From Enterovibrio qingdaonensis (GTDB taxonomy: Bacteria > Pseudomonadota > Gammaproteobacteria > Enterobacterales > Vibrionaceae): DNA of 64,000 nucleotides. Both the position numbers and the translations under genes were made by a program. Position 1 is the first letter of the stretch. Each line of letters starts with the position of its first letter. Shown piece after piece: positions 26,046-35,010 of this stretch. The notes below the pieces were generated by a model. It saw only the letters and a list, made by a program, of their open reading frames with translations. It was not told where the DNA came from and ran no database searches. The stretch covers positions 208,293 to 272,292 of the forward strand of contig NZ_JAJUBB010000006.1 in the NCBI RefSeq assembly GCF_028683135.1. Direction: 5' to 3'.

Positions 26046-27938
26046 ATGACAGAGCAAGTTTATAACGCGGGCTCCATTGAAGTTCTCAATGGCCTGGAAC
26101 CGGTGCGTCGTCGTCCCGGGATGTATACAGACACGACCCGTCCAAATCACCTCGGTCAAGAAGTCATTGATAACAGTGTCGATGAGGCGTTGGCTGGACA
26201 TGCACGTAAAGTGGAAGTCATTCTCCACGCAGATCAGTCACTGGAAGTTATTGATGACGGCCGTGGTATGCCTGTCGACATCCACCCTGAAGAAGGGGTG
26301 TCAGGTGTCGAACTGATCCTTTGTAAGCTTCACGCTGGTGGTAAGTTCTCGAACAAGAACTACCAGTTCAGTGGCGGTTTGCACGGGGTAGGTATTTCGG
26401 TTGTAAACGCCCTGTCTAATCGGGTTGAAGTCTCGGTTAAGCGTGACGGTCAAGTTTACGAAATCGCGTTTGAACACGGTGAAAAAGTGCAGGAGCTGAC
26501 AGTCGTTGGAACTTGTGGACGCCGTGCAAAAGGCACACGCGTGCATTTCTGGCCGGATGCGAGCTACTTTGACTCCCCTAAATTCTCTGTTTCTCGCCTG
26601 AAAAACAATTTGAAAGCCAAAGCGGTACTGTGCCCTGGCCTTGAAATTGTCTTCACCGATAAGAACACCAATGAAACCATCACCTGGTGCTATGAAAGCG
26701 GCCTGAAAGATTACTTGGCTGAAGGTGTTAAGGGTTACGAGCTGCTACCAGCTGAACCGTTTGTGGGTGACTTCAACGCACCGCACGAAGCGGCAGATTG
26801 GGCGGTGATTTGGTTGCCTGAAGGTGGCGAACTGGTCACGGAAAGTTACGTGAACCTTATCCCGACGGCACAAGGTGGTACGCACGTTAACGGTTTGCGT
26901 CAGGGCTTACTGGATGCAATGCGTGAGTTCTGTGAATTCCGTAACCTCCTGCCTCGTGGCGTGAAACTAACCGCTGACGATATCTGGGAACGCTGTGCGT
27001 ATGTCTTGTCTGTGAAAATGCAGGACCCTCAGTTTGCCGGACAGACCAAAGAACGTTTGTCTTCTCGTCAATGTGCCGCATTTGTTTCAGGCGTGGTGAA
27101 AGACTCGTTCAGCTTGTGGCTGAATGAGCGCCCGCAACTGGCAGAACAGCTAGCTGAAGTCTGTATTGCGAACGCGCACCGCCGAATGCGTGCAGCGAAA
27201 AAGGTTGTGCGTAAGAAAGTGGCGTCTGGCCCAGCACTGCCTGGCAAGCTGACAGACTGTTCAATGCAAGATCTGGCTCGTACTGAACTCTTCCTTGTGG
27301 AAGGTGACTCGGCAGGTGGCTCAGCCAAACAGGCACGTGACCGTGAATTCCAAGCCATCATGCCGCTGCGTGGTAAAATTCTGAACACGTGGGAAGTGTC
27401 AGCCGATCAGGTTCTGGCATCTCAAGAAGTTCATGATATTTCTGTCGCGTTAGGTATTGACCCAGATAGCGAAGACTTGTCAGGTTTGCGCTACGGTAAG
27501 GTTTGCATCCTCGCCGATGCGGACTCGGATGGTCTGCACATTGCGACCTTGTTGTGCGCGTTGTTTGTGAAGCATTTCCATGCACTGGTTAAAGCGGGAC
27601 ATGTCTACGTGGCGATGCCACCCCTGTACCGTATCGACTGTGGCAAAGAAGTGTATTACGCGCTCGATGACGAAGAAAAAGCCGGTGTGCTTGAGCGTCT
27701 GAGCAAGAAGCGCGCGAAGATCGACGTACAACGCTTTAAAGGTCTGGGTGAGATGAACCCACTTCAGCTGCGTGAAACCACCATGGATCCGAATACCCGT
27801 CGTTTGGTGCAACTTACCATTGACGACCAAGAAGAAACGGATCGCATGATGGACATGCTTCTCGGTAAGAAGCGCGCAGAAGATCGTCGCCACTGGTTGC
27901 AAGACAAAGGCGACATGGCTGAGCTGACAGAAATTTAA
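26046..27938 (+). CDS. parE: DNA topoisomerase IV subunit B
   Basis: 630 residues. ATPase subunit of topoisomerase IV, which decatenates replicated chromosomes. GHKL ATPase motifs (EVIDNSVDEAL, DDGRGMPVD, GGLHGVGISVVNALS), Toprim domain with FLVEGDSAGGSAKQ and LADADSDGLHI, and the conserved end RRHWLQDKGDMAELTEI. It lies 28 bp upstream of parC; the two subunits are clearly one operon. Confidence 0.98.
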   Translation: MTEQVYNAGSIEVLNGLEPVRRRPGMYTDTTRPNHLGQEVIDNSVDEALAGHARKVEVILHADQSLEVIDDGRGMPVDIHPEEGVSGVELILCKLHAGGKFSNKNYQFSGGLHGVGISVVNALSNRVEVSVKRDGQVYEIAFEHGEKVQELTVVGTCGRRAKGTRVHFWPDASYFDSPKFSVSRLKNNLKAKAVLCPGLEIVFTDKNTNETITWCYESGLKDYLAEGVKGYELLPAEPFVGDFNAPHEAADWAVIWLPEGGELVTESYVNLIPTAQGGTHVNGLRQGLLDAMREFCEFRNLLPRGVKLTADDIWERCAYVLSVKMQDPQFAGQTKERLSSRQCAAFVSGVVKDSFSLWLNERPQLAEQLAEVCIANAHRRMRAAKKVVRKKVASGPALPGKLTDCSMQDLARTELFLVEGDSAGGSAKQARDREFQAIMPLRGKILNTWEVSADQVLASQEVHDISVALGIDPDSEDLSGLRYGKVCILADADSDGLHIATLLCALFVKHFHALVKAGHVYVAMPPLYRIDCGKEVYYALDDEEKAGVLERLSKKRAKIDVQRFKGLGEMNPLQLRETTMDPNTRRLVQLTIDDQEETDRMMDMLLGKKRAEDRRHWLQDKGDMAELTEI

Positions 27939-27966
27939 GAAAGCATTTTAGAATCGGACGTTTTCA

Positions 27967-30240
27967 ATGACTGATATCACTTATGACGGTGTCGAACAGC
28001 TTCCGCTAAGGAAGTTTACCGAGGATGCATACCTCAACTATTCGATGTACGTCATCATGGACCGCGCATTGCCGTTTATCGGCGACGGTCTGAAGCCTGT
28101 ACAGCGTCGTATTATCTATGCGATGTCTGAGCTGGGTTTGTCGGCAACGGCGAAATACAAAAAATCTGCGCGTACCGTGGGTGACGTGTTGGGTAAATAT
28201 CACCCGCACGGTGACTCTGCCTGTTACGAAGCCATGGTATTGATGGCACAGCCGTTCTCTTATCGCTACCCATTGGTAGACGGTCAGGGTAACTGGGGTG
28301 CACCGGATGACCCGAAATCCTTCGCAGCAATGCGTTATACCGAATCGCGCCTGTCTCGCTTCTCAGAGGTGTTACTGAGCGAATTGGGGCAGGGCACAGT
28401 AGATTGGCAGCCAAACTTCGACGGCACGATGAAAGAGCCGAAGACATTGCCTGCACGCTTGCCGCATATTCTTCTGAACGGCGTTACCGGTATTGCCGTA
28501 GGTATGGCGACCGATATTCCACCGCATAACGCGCGCGAAATGGCGAATGCGCTGGTGGCATTGATTGACGAACCTAAGATGGATTTGGACGGTGTTCTTG
28601 AGCACGTAAAAGGTCCTGACTACCCGACAGAAGCTGAAATCATCACGCCGCGTGTTGAGCTGAAAAAGCTGTACCGTGAAGGCCGTGGTTCGGTCAGAAT
28701 GCGTGCCTGTTGGCATAAAGAAAACGGCGATATCGTTATCACCGCACTGCCGCATCAAGTGTCTGGCGCGAAGTTGCTCGAGCAGATTGCTAATCAAATG
28801 CGCGCGAAAAAGCTGCCGATGGTTGACGATCTTCGTGACGAGTCTGATCACGAAAACCCAACGCGTATCGTGATTGTGCCGCGCTCTAACCGTATCGATT
28901 GTGATCAGCTGATGAATCACCTGTTTGCCTCGACCGATTTAGAAAGAAGCTACCGCGTAAACCTGAACATGATTGGCCTTGACGGTCGTCCTCAGGTGAA
29001 AGGCTTGCTGCGTATTCTGACCGAATGGTTGGAGTTCCGTCGCGAGACCGTGCGTCGTCGCTTGCAATACCGCTTAGACAAAGTGCTGGCGCGTTTGCAT
29101 ATTCTTGAAGGCCTGTTGGCGGCGTATCTCAACATTGATGAAGTGATTGAGATCATCCGCACCGAAGACGAGCCGAAAAAAGAACTGATGAGCCGTTTTG
29201 GCCTCAGTGAAAAACAAGCAGAAGCGATCCTTGAGATCAAACTTCGTCAATTGGCGAAGTTGGAAGAGATCAAGATCCGTGGTGAGCAAGACGAACTCAA
29301 CAAAGAGCGCGAACAGTTGGAGAAACTGCTGGGCTCAGAGCGTCGTATGAACACCTTGCTGAAAAAAGAAATTATTGCTGATGCAGAGAAATACGGTGAT
29401 GAGCGTCGCTCGCCATTGGTTGAGCGTGCAGAAGCGAAAGCACTGACAGAGCGTGATTTGGTGCCGAGTGAACCGATCACCGTTGTGCTGTCAGAAAAAG
29501 GTTGGATCCGCCATGCGAAAGGGCACGATGTTGACCCTTCAACCTTGAGCTACAAATCCGGTGATGGCTACATGGCCGCAGCGCGCGGTAAGAGTAACCA
29601 GCCTGCGGTATTTATCGGTACCGATGGGCGCAGCTATGCGCTTGAGTCGCACAGTCTGCCGTCGGCACGCAGTCAGGGTGAACCAATTACAGGTCGCTTG
29701 AATATCACGGCTGGCACGTCTATTCGTCACGTTCTGATGGGTGACAACGCCAACTTGATGCTGATGGCGTCAGATGCGGGCTATGGTTTCGTTTGTAAAC
29801 ACGACGATTTGTTGTCGAAAAACCGCAGCGGTAAGGCTCTGCTGAGCTTGCCTCAGGCGTCTGAAGTGATGCCACCGCAAAAAGTGGGTGATATCGACAG
29901 TGATGACATCATCGCGATCACCAACGAAGGGCGCATGCTGGTCTTCCCAGTGAAAGAGCTGCCGCAATTGGGCAAAGGGAAGGGGAATAAGATCATCAAT
30001 ATTCCTGCCGCCCGTGCCAAAGCGCGTGAAGAACTCCTTTCTCAGTTGTTCGTGGTCCCACAGGGTGCAACAGTGACGTTGCATGCTGGTAAGCGCAAGT
30101 TGTCATTGAAACCGACGGACGTTGATAACTTCCGTGGTGAGCGAGGCCGACGTGGTTCGATGCTGCCTCGAGGTCTTCAGCGTGTTACTGCGATTGAAAT
30201 TTCAACGCCGCAAGACACGGTAGATACGCCGGAAGCATAA
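27967..30240 (+). CDS. parC: DNA topoisomerase IV subunit A
   Basis: 757 residues. Breakage-reunion subunit: catalytic tyrosine Y124 in [11 protein letters not shown]; the quinolone-resistance-determining region reads [13 protein letters not shown] with S84 and E88, the unmutated state by comparison with E. coli S80/E84. The C-terminal beta-pinwheel domain has the degenerate GyrA-box-like repeats expected for ParC (e.g. [25 protein letters not shown]). Followed by a strong terminator, then plsC as in E. coli. Confidence 0.98.
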   Translation: MTDITYDGVEQLPLRKFTEDAYLNYSMYVIMDRALPFIGDGLKPVQRRIIYAMSELGLSATAKYKKSARTVGDVLGKYHPHGDSACYEAMVLMAQPFSYRYPLVDGQGNWGAPDDPKSFAAMRYTESRLSRFSEVLLSELGQGTVDWQPNFDGTMKEPKTLPARLPHILLNGVTGIAVGMATDIPPHNAREMANALVALIDEPKMDLDGVLEHVKGPDYPTEAEIITPRVELKKLYREGRGSVRMRACWHKENGDIVITALPHQVSGAKLLEQIANQMRAKKLPMVDDLRDESDHENPTRIVIVPRSNRIDCDQLMNHLFASTDLERSYRVNLNMIGLDGRPQVKGLLRILTEWLEFRRETVRRRLQYRLDKVLARLHILEGLLAAYLNIDEVIEIIRTEDEPKKELMSRFGLSEKQAEAILEIKLRQLAKLEEIKIRGEQDELNKEREQLEKLLGSERRMNTLLKKEIIADAEKYGDERRSPLVERAEAKALTERDLVPSEPITVVLSEKGWIRHAKGHDVDPSTLSYKSGDGYMAAARGKSNQPAVFIGTDGRSYALESHSLPSARSQGEPITGRLNITAGTSIRHVLMGDNANLMLMASDAGYGFVCKHDDLLSKNRSGKALLSLPQASEVMPPQKVGDIDSDDIIAITNEGRMLVFPVKELPQLGKGKGNKIINIPAARAKAREELLSQLFVVPQGATVTLHAGKRKLSLKPTDVDNFRGERGRRGSMLPRGLQRVTAIEISTPQDTVDTPEA

Positions 30241-30244
30241 TCCT

Positions 30245-30272
30245 AAAACCCTCCGCTCTGGAGGGTTTTTTT
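30245..30272 (+). terminator. Terminator after parC
   Basis: 10-bp stem AAAACCCTCC/GGAGGGTTTT, 5-base loop, T-run; begins 5 bp after the stop codon. Confidence 0.9.
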
Positions 30273-30497
30273 ATCCCAATTCGGCCTGAAATAGAACGTG
30301 TTCTGGATAATTGGATATGTCCGTCAAAAATGTTTCGACAAAGAGTGATGAATTTTATTTTCGGACACGTATACTAGGGCCAGAAATTTTTAGCGCACAC
30401 CTGTACGCTTAAAACGTAAAGCGATTCTCAGGTAGCAATTCCCAAACCTTTCCAGCGGTTAACTGGCGTAAAGGTCAACAGACCCTAGGAGAAAAGA

Positions 30498-31223
30498 ATG
30501 TACTTTATACTGCGACTGTTGGCTGTCGCGTTGTTTGCGATTTTCATGCTTGTATTCGGTTGTGGTTATTGCCTGTTCAGCCCGAGAAATCCAAAGCACG
30601 TTTATACTTTTGGCCGTATGTTCGGCAAGCTTTCTTCCCTTTTTGGTATCAAGTTGGAGCTTCGCCAATCAGAAGCCTCTAAGCAAGTCGGTACCTGCGT
30701 GTATATCGCTAACCACCAAAGTAACTGGGATTTGGTCACTGTATCTAACGCAGTGCGTCCTGGTGCAGTAACCGTGGGCAAGAAAAGCCTGGCTTACATT
30801 CCTATCTTTGGCACCTTGTACTGGCTAACCGGTAACATCCTGATTGACCGTAATAACCGTAGCAAAGCCATGGGCACCATCGGACAGGTGGTGGACCAAA
30901 TCAAAGACAATAACGTGTCTGTTTGGCTGTTCCCTGAAGGTACTCGTTCACGTGGTCGCGGTATGCTGCCATTCAAAACAGGTGCTTTCCATGCAGCGAT
31001 TGGTGCAGGCGTACCAATCGTACCAATCGTGTGTAGCTCGACTGGTCACTTGGAAGTATCTCGCCGCAATAACGGTCATATCATTGTGGAAGTGATGGAT
31101 CCTATTTCAACAGAAGGCTACACCAAAGATCAGGTTAGGGAGCTCTCGAAGCATTGCCATGACTTGATGGTGGCGAAACTTGCAGAATTGGACGCGGAAG
31201 TGGCTGAGTTGAATAAGAAGTAA
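30498..31223 (+). CDS. plsC: 1-acyl-sn-glycerol-3-phosphate acyltransferase
   Basis: 241 residues; makes phosphatidic acid from lysophosphatidic acid at the inner membrane. N-terminal membrane anchor (MYFILRLLAVALFAIFMLVFGCGY), the HX4D catalytic motif NHQSNWD, a GTLYWLTGNILIDRNNRSKA segment, the substrate-binding FPEGTRSRGRG and VPIVPIV. SD AGGAGAAAAGA just upstream. It follows parC in conserved order but has its own leader of about 225 bp, and a -10-like TATACT at 30370-30375, so it probably has its own promoter. Confidence 0.96.
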   Translation: MYFILRLLAVALFAIFMLVFGCGYCLFSPRNPKHVYTFGRMFGKLSSLFGIKLELRQSEASKQVGTCVYIANHQSNWDLVTVSNAVRPGAVTVGKKSLAYIPIFGTLYWLTGNILIDRNNRSKAMGTIGQVVDQIKDNNVSVWLFPEGTRSRGRGMLPFKTGAFHAAIGAGVPIVPIVCSSTGHLEVSRRNNGHIIVEVMDPISTEGYTKDQVRELSKHCHDLMVAKLAELDAEVAELNKK

Positions 31224-31248
31224 TACACTTCATCTACAAAACGAACAG

Positions 31249-31276
31249 AAAGGATACGCTCATGCGTATCCTTTTG
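31249..31276 (+). terminator. Terminator after plsC
   Basis: 11-bp stem AAAGGATACGC/GCGTATCCTTT with TCAT loop, 25 bp after the stop codon. Confidence 0.8.
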
Positions 31277-31310
31277 TATTTTCAGGCACTGTAAAAGAAG
31301 TAAGACAGAT

Positions 31311-31847
31311 ATGCTGAAAAATCAGGTAGTTCTAGTAACCGAGAAAGGCGAGCCAGTTGGGTTAGCAGAAAAAATGGCGGCTCATCAAGAAGGATTATTG
31401 CACCTGGCGTTTTCGGTGATGATTTACCGAGATACGACCGAAGGCCGAGAATACTTATTGCAACAGCGTGCGCTCAGCAAATATCACAGTGGCGGACTGT
31501 GGACGAATACTTGCTGCTCTCACCCAATGCAAGGTGAGGCGTTTGAGGTAGCCGCGAAGCGTCGTTTGTTTGAAGAGTTAGGTATTGAGGTACCGCTTGA
31601 GTTCGCAATGGGCGAAATGTTTTGTTATCGCGCGGAACTCGATAATAACCTGACCGAACATGAATTGGACCAAATCATTCTGTGTAAAGTTGACGATGTG
31701 CCGTTAAATCCAAACCCAGACGAAGTGATGGGCTGGCGTTGGTGGCCACAGCAAGAGCTCGCCTCTGCCATGCAGGTGTCACCAGAATGCTTTACCGCCT
31801 GGTTTACGCAAGTGGTTGAGAAGGTCGAAACCCAGCTACAACATTAA
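31311..31847 (+). CDS. idi: Isopentenyl-diphosphate delta-isomerase, type 1
   Basis: 178 residues. Interconverts IPP and DMAPP. The catalytic cysteine lies in LWTNTCCSHPMQGE, the Nudix-like metal site in KRRLFEELGIEV, and the catalytic glutamate region is CYRAELDNNLTEHELDQII; the end is PDEVMGWRWWP. Length matches E. coli Idi (182). Idi is dispensable with the MEP pathway, where IspH makes both isomers, and its distribution is patchy. It stands alone between two terminators; no isoprenoid gene is adjacent. Confidence 0.95.
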   Translation: MLKNQVVLVTEKGEPVGLAEKMAAHQEGLLHLAFSVMIYRDTTEGREYLLQQRALSKYHSGGLWTNTCCSHPMQGEAFEVAAKRRLFEELGIEVPLEFAMGEMFCYRAELDNNLTEHELDQIILCKVDDVPLNPNPDEVMGWRWWPQQELASAMQVSPECFTAWFTQVVEKVETQLQH

Positions 31848-31874
31848 TGGGTGAATACGTCGACGCATAAAAAC

Positions 31875-31901
31875 AAAAAGCACCGAGAGCGGTGCTTTTT
31901 T
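31875..31901 (+). terminator. Terminator after idi
   Basis: 10-bp stem AAAAAGCACC/GGTGCTTTTT with a 6-base loop and T-run; may work in both directions since the next gene is convergent. Confidence 0.8.
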
Positions 31902-31921
31902 GTCTTTGTTTTAAGCAGAAC

Positions 31922-32620
31922 TTAGGCAGGAATAAGCTCTTGAAAGTAATAACCGGGATGGTCTGGGTTATTGTTTCCTGCATATTTTTTGGTGACGACG
32001 TCGCCTTTGGTGAAGGCGACGGGGTGTTTGAAGTCAGGACCATCGTAAACAAAGGTATGGAACTCGCCATTTTCACCGCATGGGTCAACGTCGTCTGGCA
32101 AGCTGTCGAGGAAGTCCTGATCTAGCTCTCTTCCCACAAAATCCTGGCTTAATTTGCTTCCGTCAACCGCGACCACAACGGCTTTAATGCCCAGTTCAAA
32201 CAAGGTTTGCATCAAGGCTCTCGTGTCTTTTTTCCATAGTGGAAACAGGGCTTTTACGTTAACTGTTGCCAATTGCGCTTCACGGCTGGCACGTAGATCC
32301 TCTAAATAGATGTCACCAAATATCGCATGGGTGCAGTCTAAGGCTTTGAGCTCTGCGACTGCATTCGACATGATATTTTCATACTGCTCCATGGTGACGG
32401 TCTCAGGCAGCCATACTGTTTTTAACGGTAAGCCGAGAGACTCTGCTTGTTTCTCAAGCAGTGAAACATGGACGCCATGCATAGACACACGTTGATGCGC
32501 TTCATTGGCTGAGGTCAGCAGGGTTTTGACATTAATGCTAGGGTCACGCAGCGCATAGTAAAGGGCCATGGTGCTGTCTTTACCACTGCTCCAGTTAAAA
32601 TAGGCGTTCAGGATGGTCAT
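31922..32620 (-). CDS. Diphthine-ammonia-ligase-like PP-loop ATPase
   Basis: 232 residues from the ATG at 32620; a GTG at 32632 is an alternative. The N-terminus has the PP-loop motif WSSGKDS (ATP pyrophosphatase), and the remainder matches the ATP_bind_4 / diphthamide synthetase (Dph6-like) family: SMHGVHVSLLEKQAESLGLPL, then IFGDIYLEDLRASREAQ and ALFPLWKKDTRALMQ. In eukaryotes Dph6 amidates diphthine on EF2; bacteria lack diphthamide, so the bacterial substrate is unknown. Monocistronic by appearance; stands downstream of ridA and followed by the idi terminator. Confidence 0.85.
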   Translation of the reverse strand: MTILNAYFNWSSGKDSTMALYYALRDPSINVKTLLTSANEAHQRVSMHGVHVSLLEKQAESLGLPLKTVWLPETVTMEQYENIMSNAVAELKALDCTHAIFGDIYLEDLRASREAQLATVNVKALFPLWKKDTRALMQTLFELGIKAVVVAVDGSKLSQDFVGRELDQDFLDSLPDDVDPCGENGEFHTFVYDGPDFKHPVAFTKGDVVTKKYAGNNNPDHPGYYFQELIPA

Positions 32621-32651
32621 GGAATGATTCACTTCGGTGAGGATAGAGACG

Positions 32652-32686
32652 AAAAAAAACGCTACCGAGTGGGCAGCGCCTTTTTT
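32652..32686 (-). terminator. Terminator after ridA
   Basis: Minus-strand stem CGCUGCC/GGUAGCG (one G-U) closed by CACUC, followed by U8, about 15 bp past the ridA stop codon. Confidence 0.75.
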
Positions 32687-32697
32687 ATCGAATACGA

Positions 32698-33087
32698 TTA
32701 CTTACGTACAGCAATAGCTTCGATTTCGATACCAACGTCTTTAGGAAGGCGGGCAACTTCTACGCAAGAACGTGCTGGGTAATGCTCAACGCCGTGTTCG
32801 TCGAAGAATTTGCCGTAAACGTCGTTAACTGTGCCAAAATCGTTTAGATCTTTCACGAAAACAGTCATTTTGACGATATCGCCAACTTTCAGGCCAGATG
32901 ACTCAACCACCGCTTTCACGTTTTCCAGAGACTGACGCGCTTGTGCTGCGATATCTGGAGAAATTTCACCAGTCACAGGGTTTACAGGGATTTGGCCAGA
33001 GGTCAGAACCATGCTGCCTAGGTCAACGCCTTGAATGTATGGGCCAATCGCGGCTGGTGCGTGTTCAGTGTGAAGCACTTTAGTCAT
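32698..33087 (-). CDS. ridA: RidA family enamine/imine deaminase
   Basis: 129 residues. RidA hydrolyses reactive enamines/imines made by PLP enzymes such as threonine dehydratase. YjgF-family signature near the end: RSCVEVARLPKDVGIEIEAIAVRK, with the substrate-binding Arg; also SGQIPVNPVTGEI. Follows pyrI in the same direction, as in other Vibrionaceae, but a terminator (33253-33278) and a palindromic repeat (33124-33158) lie between, so it likely has its own promoter. Confidence 0.95.
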   Translation of the reverse strand: MTKVLHTEHAPAAIGPYIQGVDLGSMVLTSGQIPVNPVTGEISPDIAAQARQSLENVKAVVESSGLKVGDIVKMTVFVKDLNDFGTVNDVYGKFFDEHGVEHYPARSCVEVARLPKDVGIEIEAIAVRK

Positions 33088-33123
33088 TTACCTATCCTTA
33101 CTTTTTAATATTTCACGGAAACA

Positions 33124-33158
33124 GGGTATACCAAGCTTCTTCAGGTAACTTGGGTATA
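33124..33158. repeat. Dispersed palindromic repeat, copy 3 (short)
   Basis: TATACCAAGCTTCTTCAGGT then AACTTGGGTATA: the outer arms of the 47-bp element with the centre shortened. Lies 37 bp upstream of ridA. Confidence 0.65.
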
Positions 33159-33252
33159 AGCACTTAGTCTGCATCTTGCCAGCACTTACGTAAACCCAGA
33201 ACATCACATTTTAACGCGGTTTCTGGGGTTGTGAGTGCCTTAACAGTAATAA

Positions 33253-33278
33253 AAAAACCGGTGTTCACACCGGTTTTT
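33253..33278 (-). terminator. Terminator after pyrI
   Basis: 11-bp stem AAAAACCGGTG/CACCGGTTTTT with TTCA loop and U-run on the minus-strand transcript, 16 bp after the stop codon. Confidence 0.9.
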
Positions 33279-33293
33279 TAGGTATTTCGACGA

Positions 33294-33761
33294 TCAGTGA
33301 CTTTCGGTCATGATTTCGCGCGAGAATACCTTCTCGCAGTATTTACACTTAAGCTGCACATCGTCAGCTTTTTCAATCACGTTGAAGCTGCTCTCGACGG
33401 CTTTTTCGTCGTGAGTGATGCAATTCGTGTTTGGACAGCGGTATACCCCCAGAATACTGTCAGGCAAAGTCAAAGGAAGCTTGGCAACGACTTCGTAGTT
33501 TTCAATCTGATTGACCGTCGCATTCGGTGCGTACAGTGCCAGTTGCTGTGCCTGTTCTTTAGACACGAAAATGTTCTCGATCTTAATGAGATCTTTCGCG
33601 CCCAGTGCCGATGATGGCAAGTTCAGGCCAACCGTGACACGTTGATTGGTTTTATGAAGTTTGAACAGCTTCATCACTTTAAAGCCGACATTGGCAGGGA
33701 TATGGTCGATAACGGTACCGTTCTTGATCGCTTCAACCTGTAGTTTATGTTCTTTTACCAT
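33294..33761 (-). CDS. pyrI: Aspartate carbamoyltransferase regulatory subunit
   Basis: 155 residues. Binds CTP/ATP and relays allosteric control to PyrB in the c6r6 holoenzyme. The allosteric domain has [21 protein letters not shown]; the C-terminal zinc domain has four cysteines in CPNTNC and [10 protein letters not shown], which contact the catalytic chains. 17 bp downstream of pyrB, so both are made from one transcript controlled by the leader attenuator. Confidence 0.97.
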   Translation of the reverse strand: MVKEHKLQVEAIKNGTVIDHIPANVGFKVMKLFKLHKTNQRVTVGLNLPSSALGAKDLIKIENIFVSKEQAQQLALYAPNATVNQIENYEVVAKLPLTLPDSILGVYRCPNTNCITHDEKAVESSFNVIEKADDVQLKCKYCEKVFSREIMTESH

Positions 33762-33778
33762 CTTGTTTTACTCCCGCC

Positions 33779-34708
33779 TTAGATGTTGCCGTTAATAACC
33801 AGTGCCAGCAGTGCCTGGCGCGCGTAGACGCCATTTTCTGCTTGCTGGAAGTAATACGCATGTGGCGTCTTGTCGACTGCAACGGTGATTTCATCAACGC
33901 GTGGCAGCGGGTGAAGCACTTTCAGGTTATCGCGTGCTTTTTCTAGCTGTGGTGTGTCCAAGATGAACGCGGATTTGATGTGCGCATATTCAGATTCGTC
34001 AAAGCGCTCTTTCTGTACACGGGTCATGTAGAGAATATCAAGCTCTGGCACCACTTCTTCGATTGTGCTGTGCAGGCTGTAAGGAATACCTGCTTCATCC
34101 AAATCTTCCAAAATGTAGTCTGGCATGGCCAGCGCATCCGGCGCGATAAAGTAGAAGCGGTTGTTATTAAACTTCGACAGGGCTTGAGTGAGAGAGTGAA
34201 CAGTGCGGCCGTATTTCAGATCACCAACCATAGCGATGCTGAGGTTATCCAGACGGCCTTGAGTTTCATAGATACTGAACAGATCAAGCAGGGTCTGTGA
34301 CGGGTGCTGGTTCGCGCCATCACCACCGTTGATCACGGGGACACCTTTTGAAAACTCAGACGCCAGGCGCGCAGCCCCTTCTTTCGGGTGACGCATCACG
34401 AACGCATCCACGTAGGAAGAGATAACCTGTACGGTATCAGACAGGGTCTCGCCTTTTTTGCCTGATGATGTATTGCCACCGTCAGGGAAACCAATGACGG
34501 TTCCGCCAAGGCGCTGAACCGCGGTTTCAAATGACAGACGAGTACGTGTCGAGGCTTCAAAGAAGCAGCTCGCAACGACTTTGTTTTTTAGCAGCGTAGG
34601 TTTCGGCTCAGCCTTTATCTTACCGGCAGTTTCGACGATAAGTTCCAATTCTTCGCGGGACAACTCCGGGATGGAGATAATGTGCTTGTTGTACAGCGAG
34701 GTCGCCAT
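33779..34708 (-). CDS. pyrB: Aspartate carbamoyltransferase catalytic subunit
   Basis: 309 residues, the committed step of pyrimidine synthesis. Carbamoyl-phosphate motif [15 protein letters not shown], aspartate-loop and [14 protein letters not shown] are present, and length matches E. coli (311). Preceded by an attenuator made of leader ORF, U-rich stretch and GC-rich hairpin with U8 (see 34745-34919), so transcription should fall when UTP is high. Confidence 0.97.
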   Translation of the reverse strand: MATSLYNKHIISIPELSREELELIVETAGKIKAEPKPTLLKNKVVASCFFEASTRTRLSFETAVQRLGGTVIGFPDGGNTSSGKKGETLSDTVQVISSYVDAFVMRHPKEGAARLASEFSKGVPVINGGDGANQHPSQTLLDLFSIYETQGRLDNLSIAMVGDLKYGRTVHSLTQALSKFNNNRFYFIAPDALAMPDYILEDLDEAGIPYSLHSTIEEVVPELDILYMTRVQKERFDESEYAHIKSAFILDTPQLEKARDNLKVLHPLPRVDEITVAVDKTPHAYYFQQAENGVYARQALLALVINGNI

Positions 34709-34744
34709 GTCTTCTCTTCCCTCAATGGATGGTAGATTTTGGAC

Positions 34745-34772
34745 AAAAAAAAGCCTCCAGATCTGGAGGCTT
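34745..34772 (-). terminator. pyrBI attenuator (intrinsic terminator)
   Basis: Perfect 22-base palindrome on the transcript, arms AAGCCTCCAGA/TCTGGAGGCTT (34751-34772), followed by eight U (34745-34752 as A-run). It begins at the stop codon of the leader ORF and ends 36 bp before pyrB. A ribosome closely following RNA polymerase to the leader stop would prevent the hairpin forming. Confidence 0.92.
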
Positions 34773-34860
34773 AATTTATAAATACATTAAAAACGAAAAC
34801 GGCGGCCATTGCCGAGATTCGGCAGGCTTTAGCGACTGAATGAGAGACTAAATGTGGCAT
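34771..34860 (-). CDS. pyrL: pyrBI operon leader peptide
   Basis: A 29-codon ORF from the ATG at 34860 to a TAA at 34771-34773, which touches the first arm of the attenuator. It encodes [16 protein letters not shown], then [13 protein letters not shown]. The last third is extremely U-rich (GUUUUCGUUUUUAAUGUAUUU), the feature by which RNA polymerase pauses when UTP is low in the E. coli pyrBI leader. A small stem, UGCCGA/UCGGCA, inside the ORF could be the pause hairpin. The sequence does not resemble E. coli PyrL, but its placement and U-run are the same. Not previously listed as an ORF because it is so short. Confidence 0.85.
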   Translation of the reverse strand: MPHLVSHSVAKACRISAMAAVFVFNVFIN

Positions 34861-34891
34861 TCCGGTTCGTTTTTTTGACAAATTGCGAAGG

Positions 34892-34919
34892 ATTATACGC
34901 CCATTTGCCCGCCTTGCAA
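34892..34919 (-). promoter_or_regulatory. pyrBI promoter
   Basis: Minus strand: -35 TTGCAA (34914-34919), 16-bp spacer, perfect -10 TATAAT (34892-34897). Start of transcription near 34885, 25 bases before the leader peptide ATG. Confidence 0.8.
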
Positions 34920-34967
34920 GAAGGAGTCGTTGAGCGGTTAATCAATGTATGTTTTGGAAAAGCATAA

Positions 34968-34993
34968 AAAAACCGCCCACTAGAGACGGCTTC
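34968..34993 (-). terminator. Terminator after argF
   Basis: Minus strand: stem AAGCCGUC/GGGCGGUU with G-U pairs, loop UCUAGU, followed by U7; 18 bp after the argF stop codon. Confidence 0.75.
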
Positions 34994-35010
34994 TAGAATA
35001 TATCAGTGAG

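Noticed and set aside
30360..30400. plsC promoter with -10 TATACT at 30370-30375
   Set aside because: The -10 is good, but no acceptable -35 lies 15-19 bp upstream, so it is mentioned only in the plsC entry.
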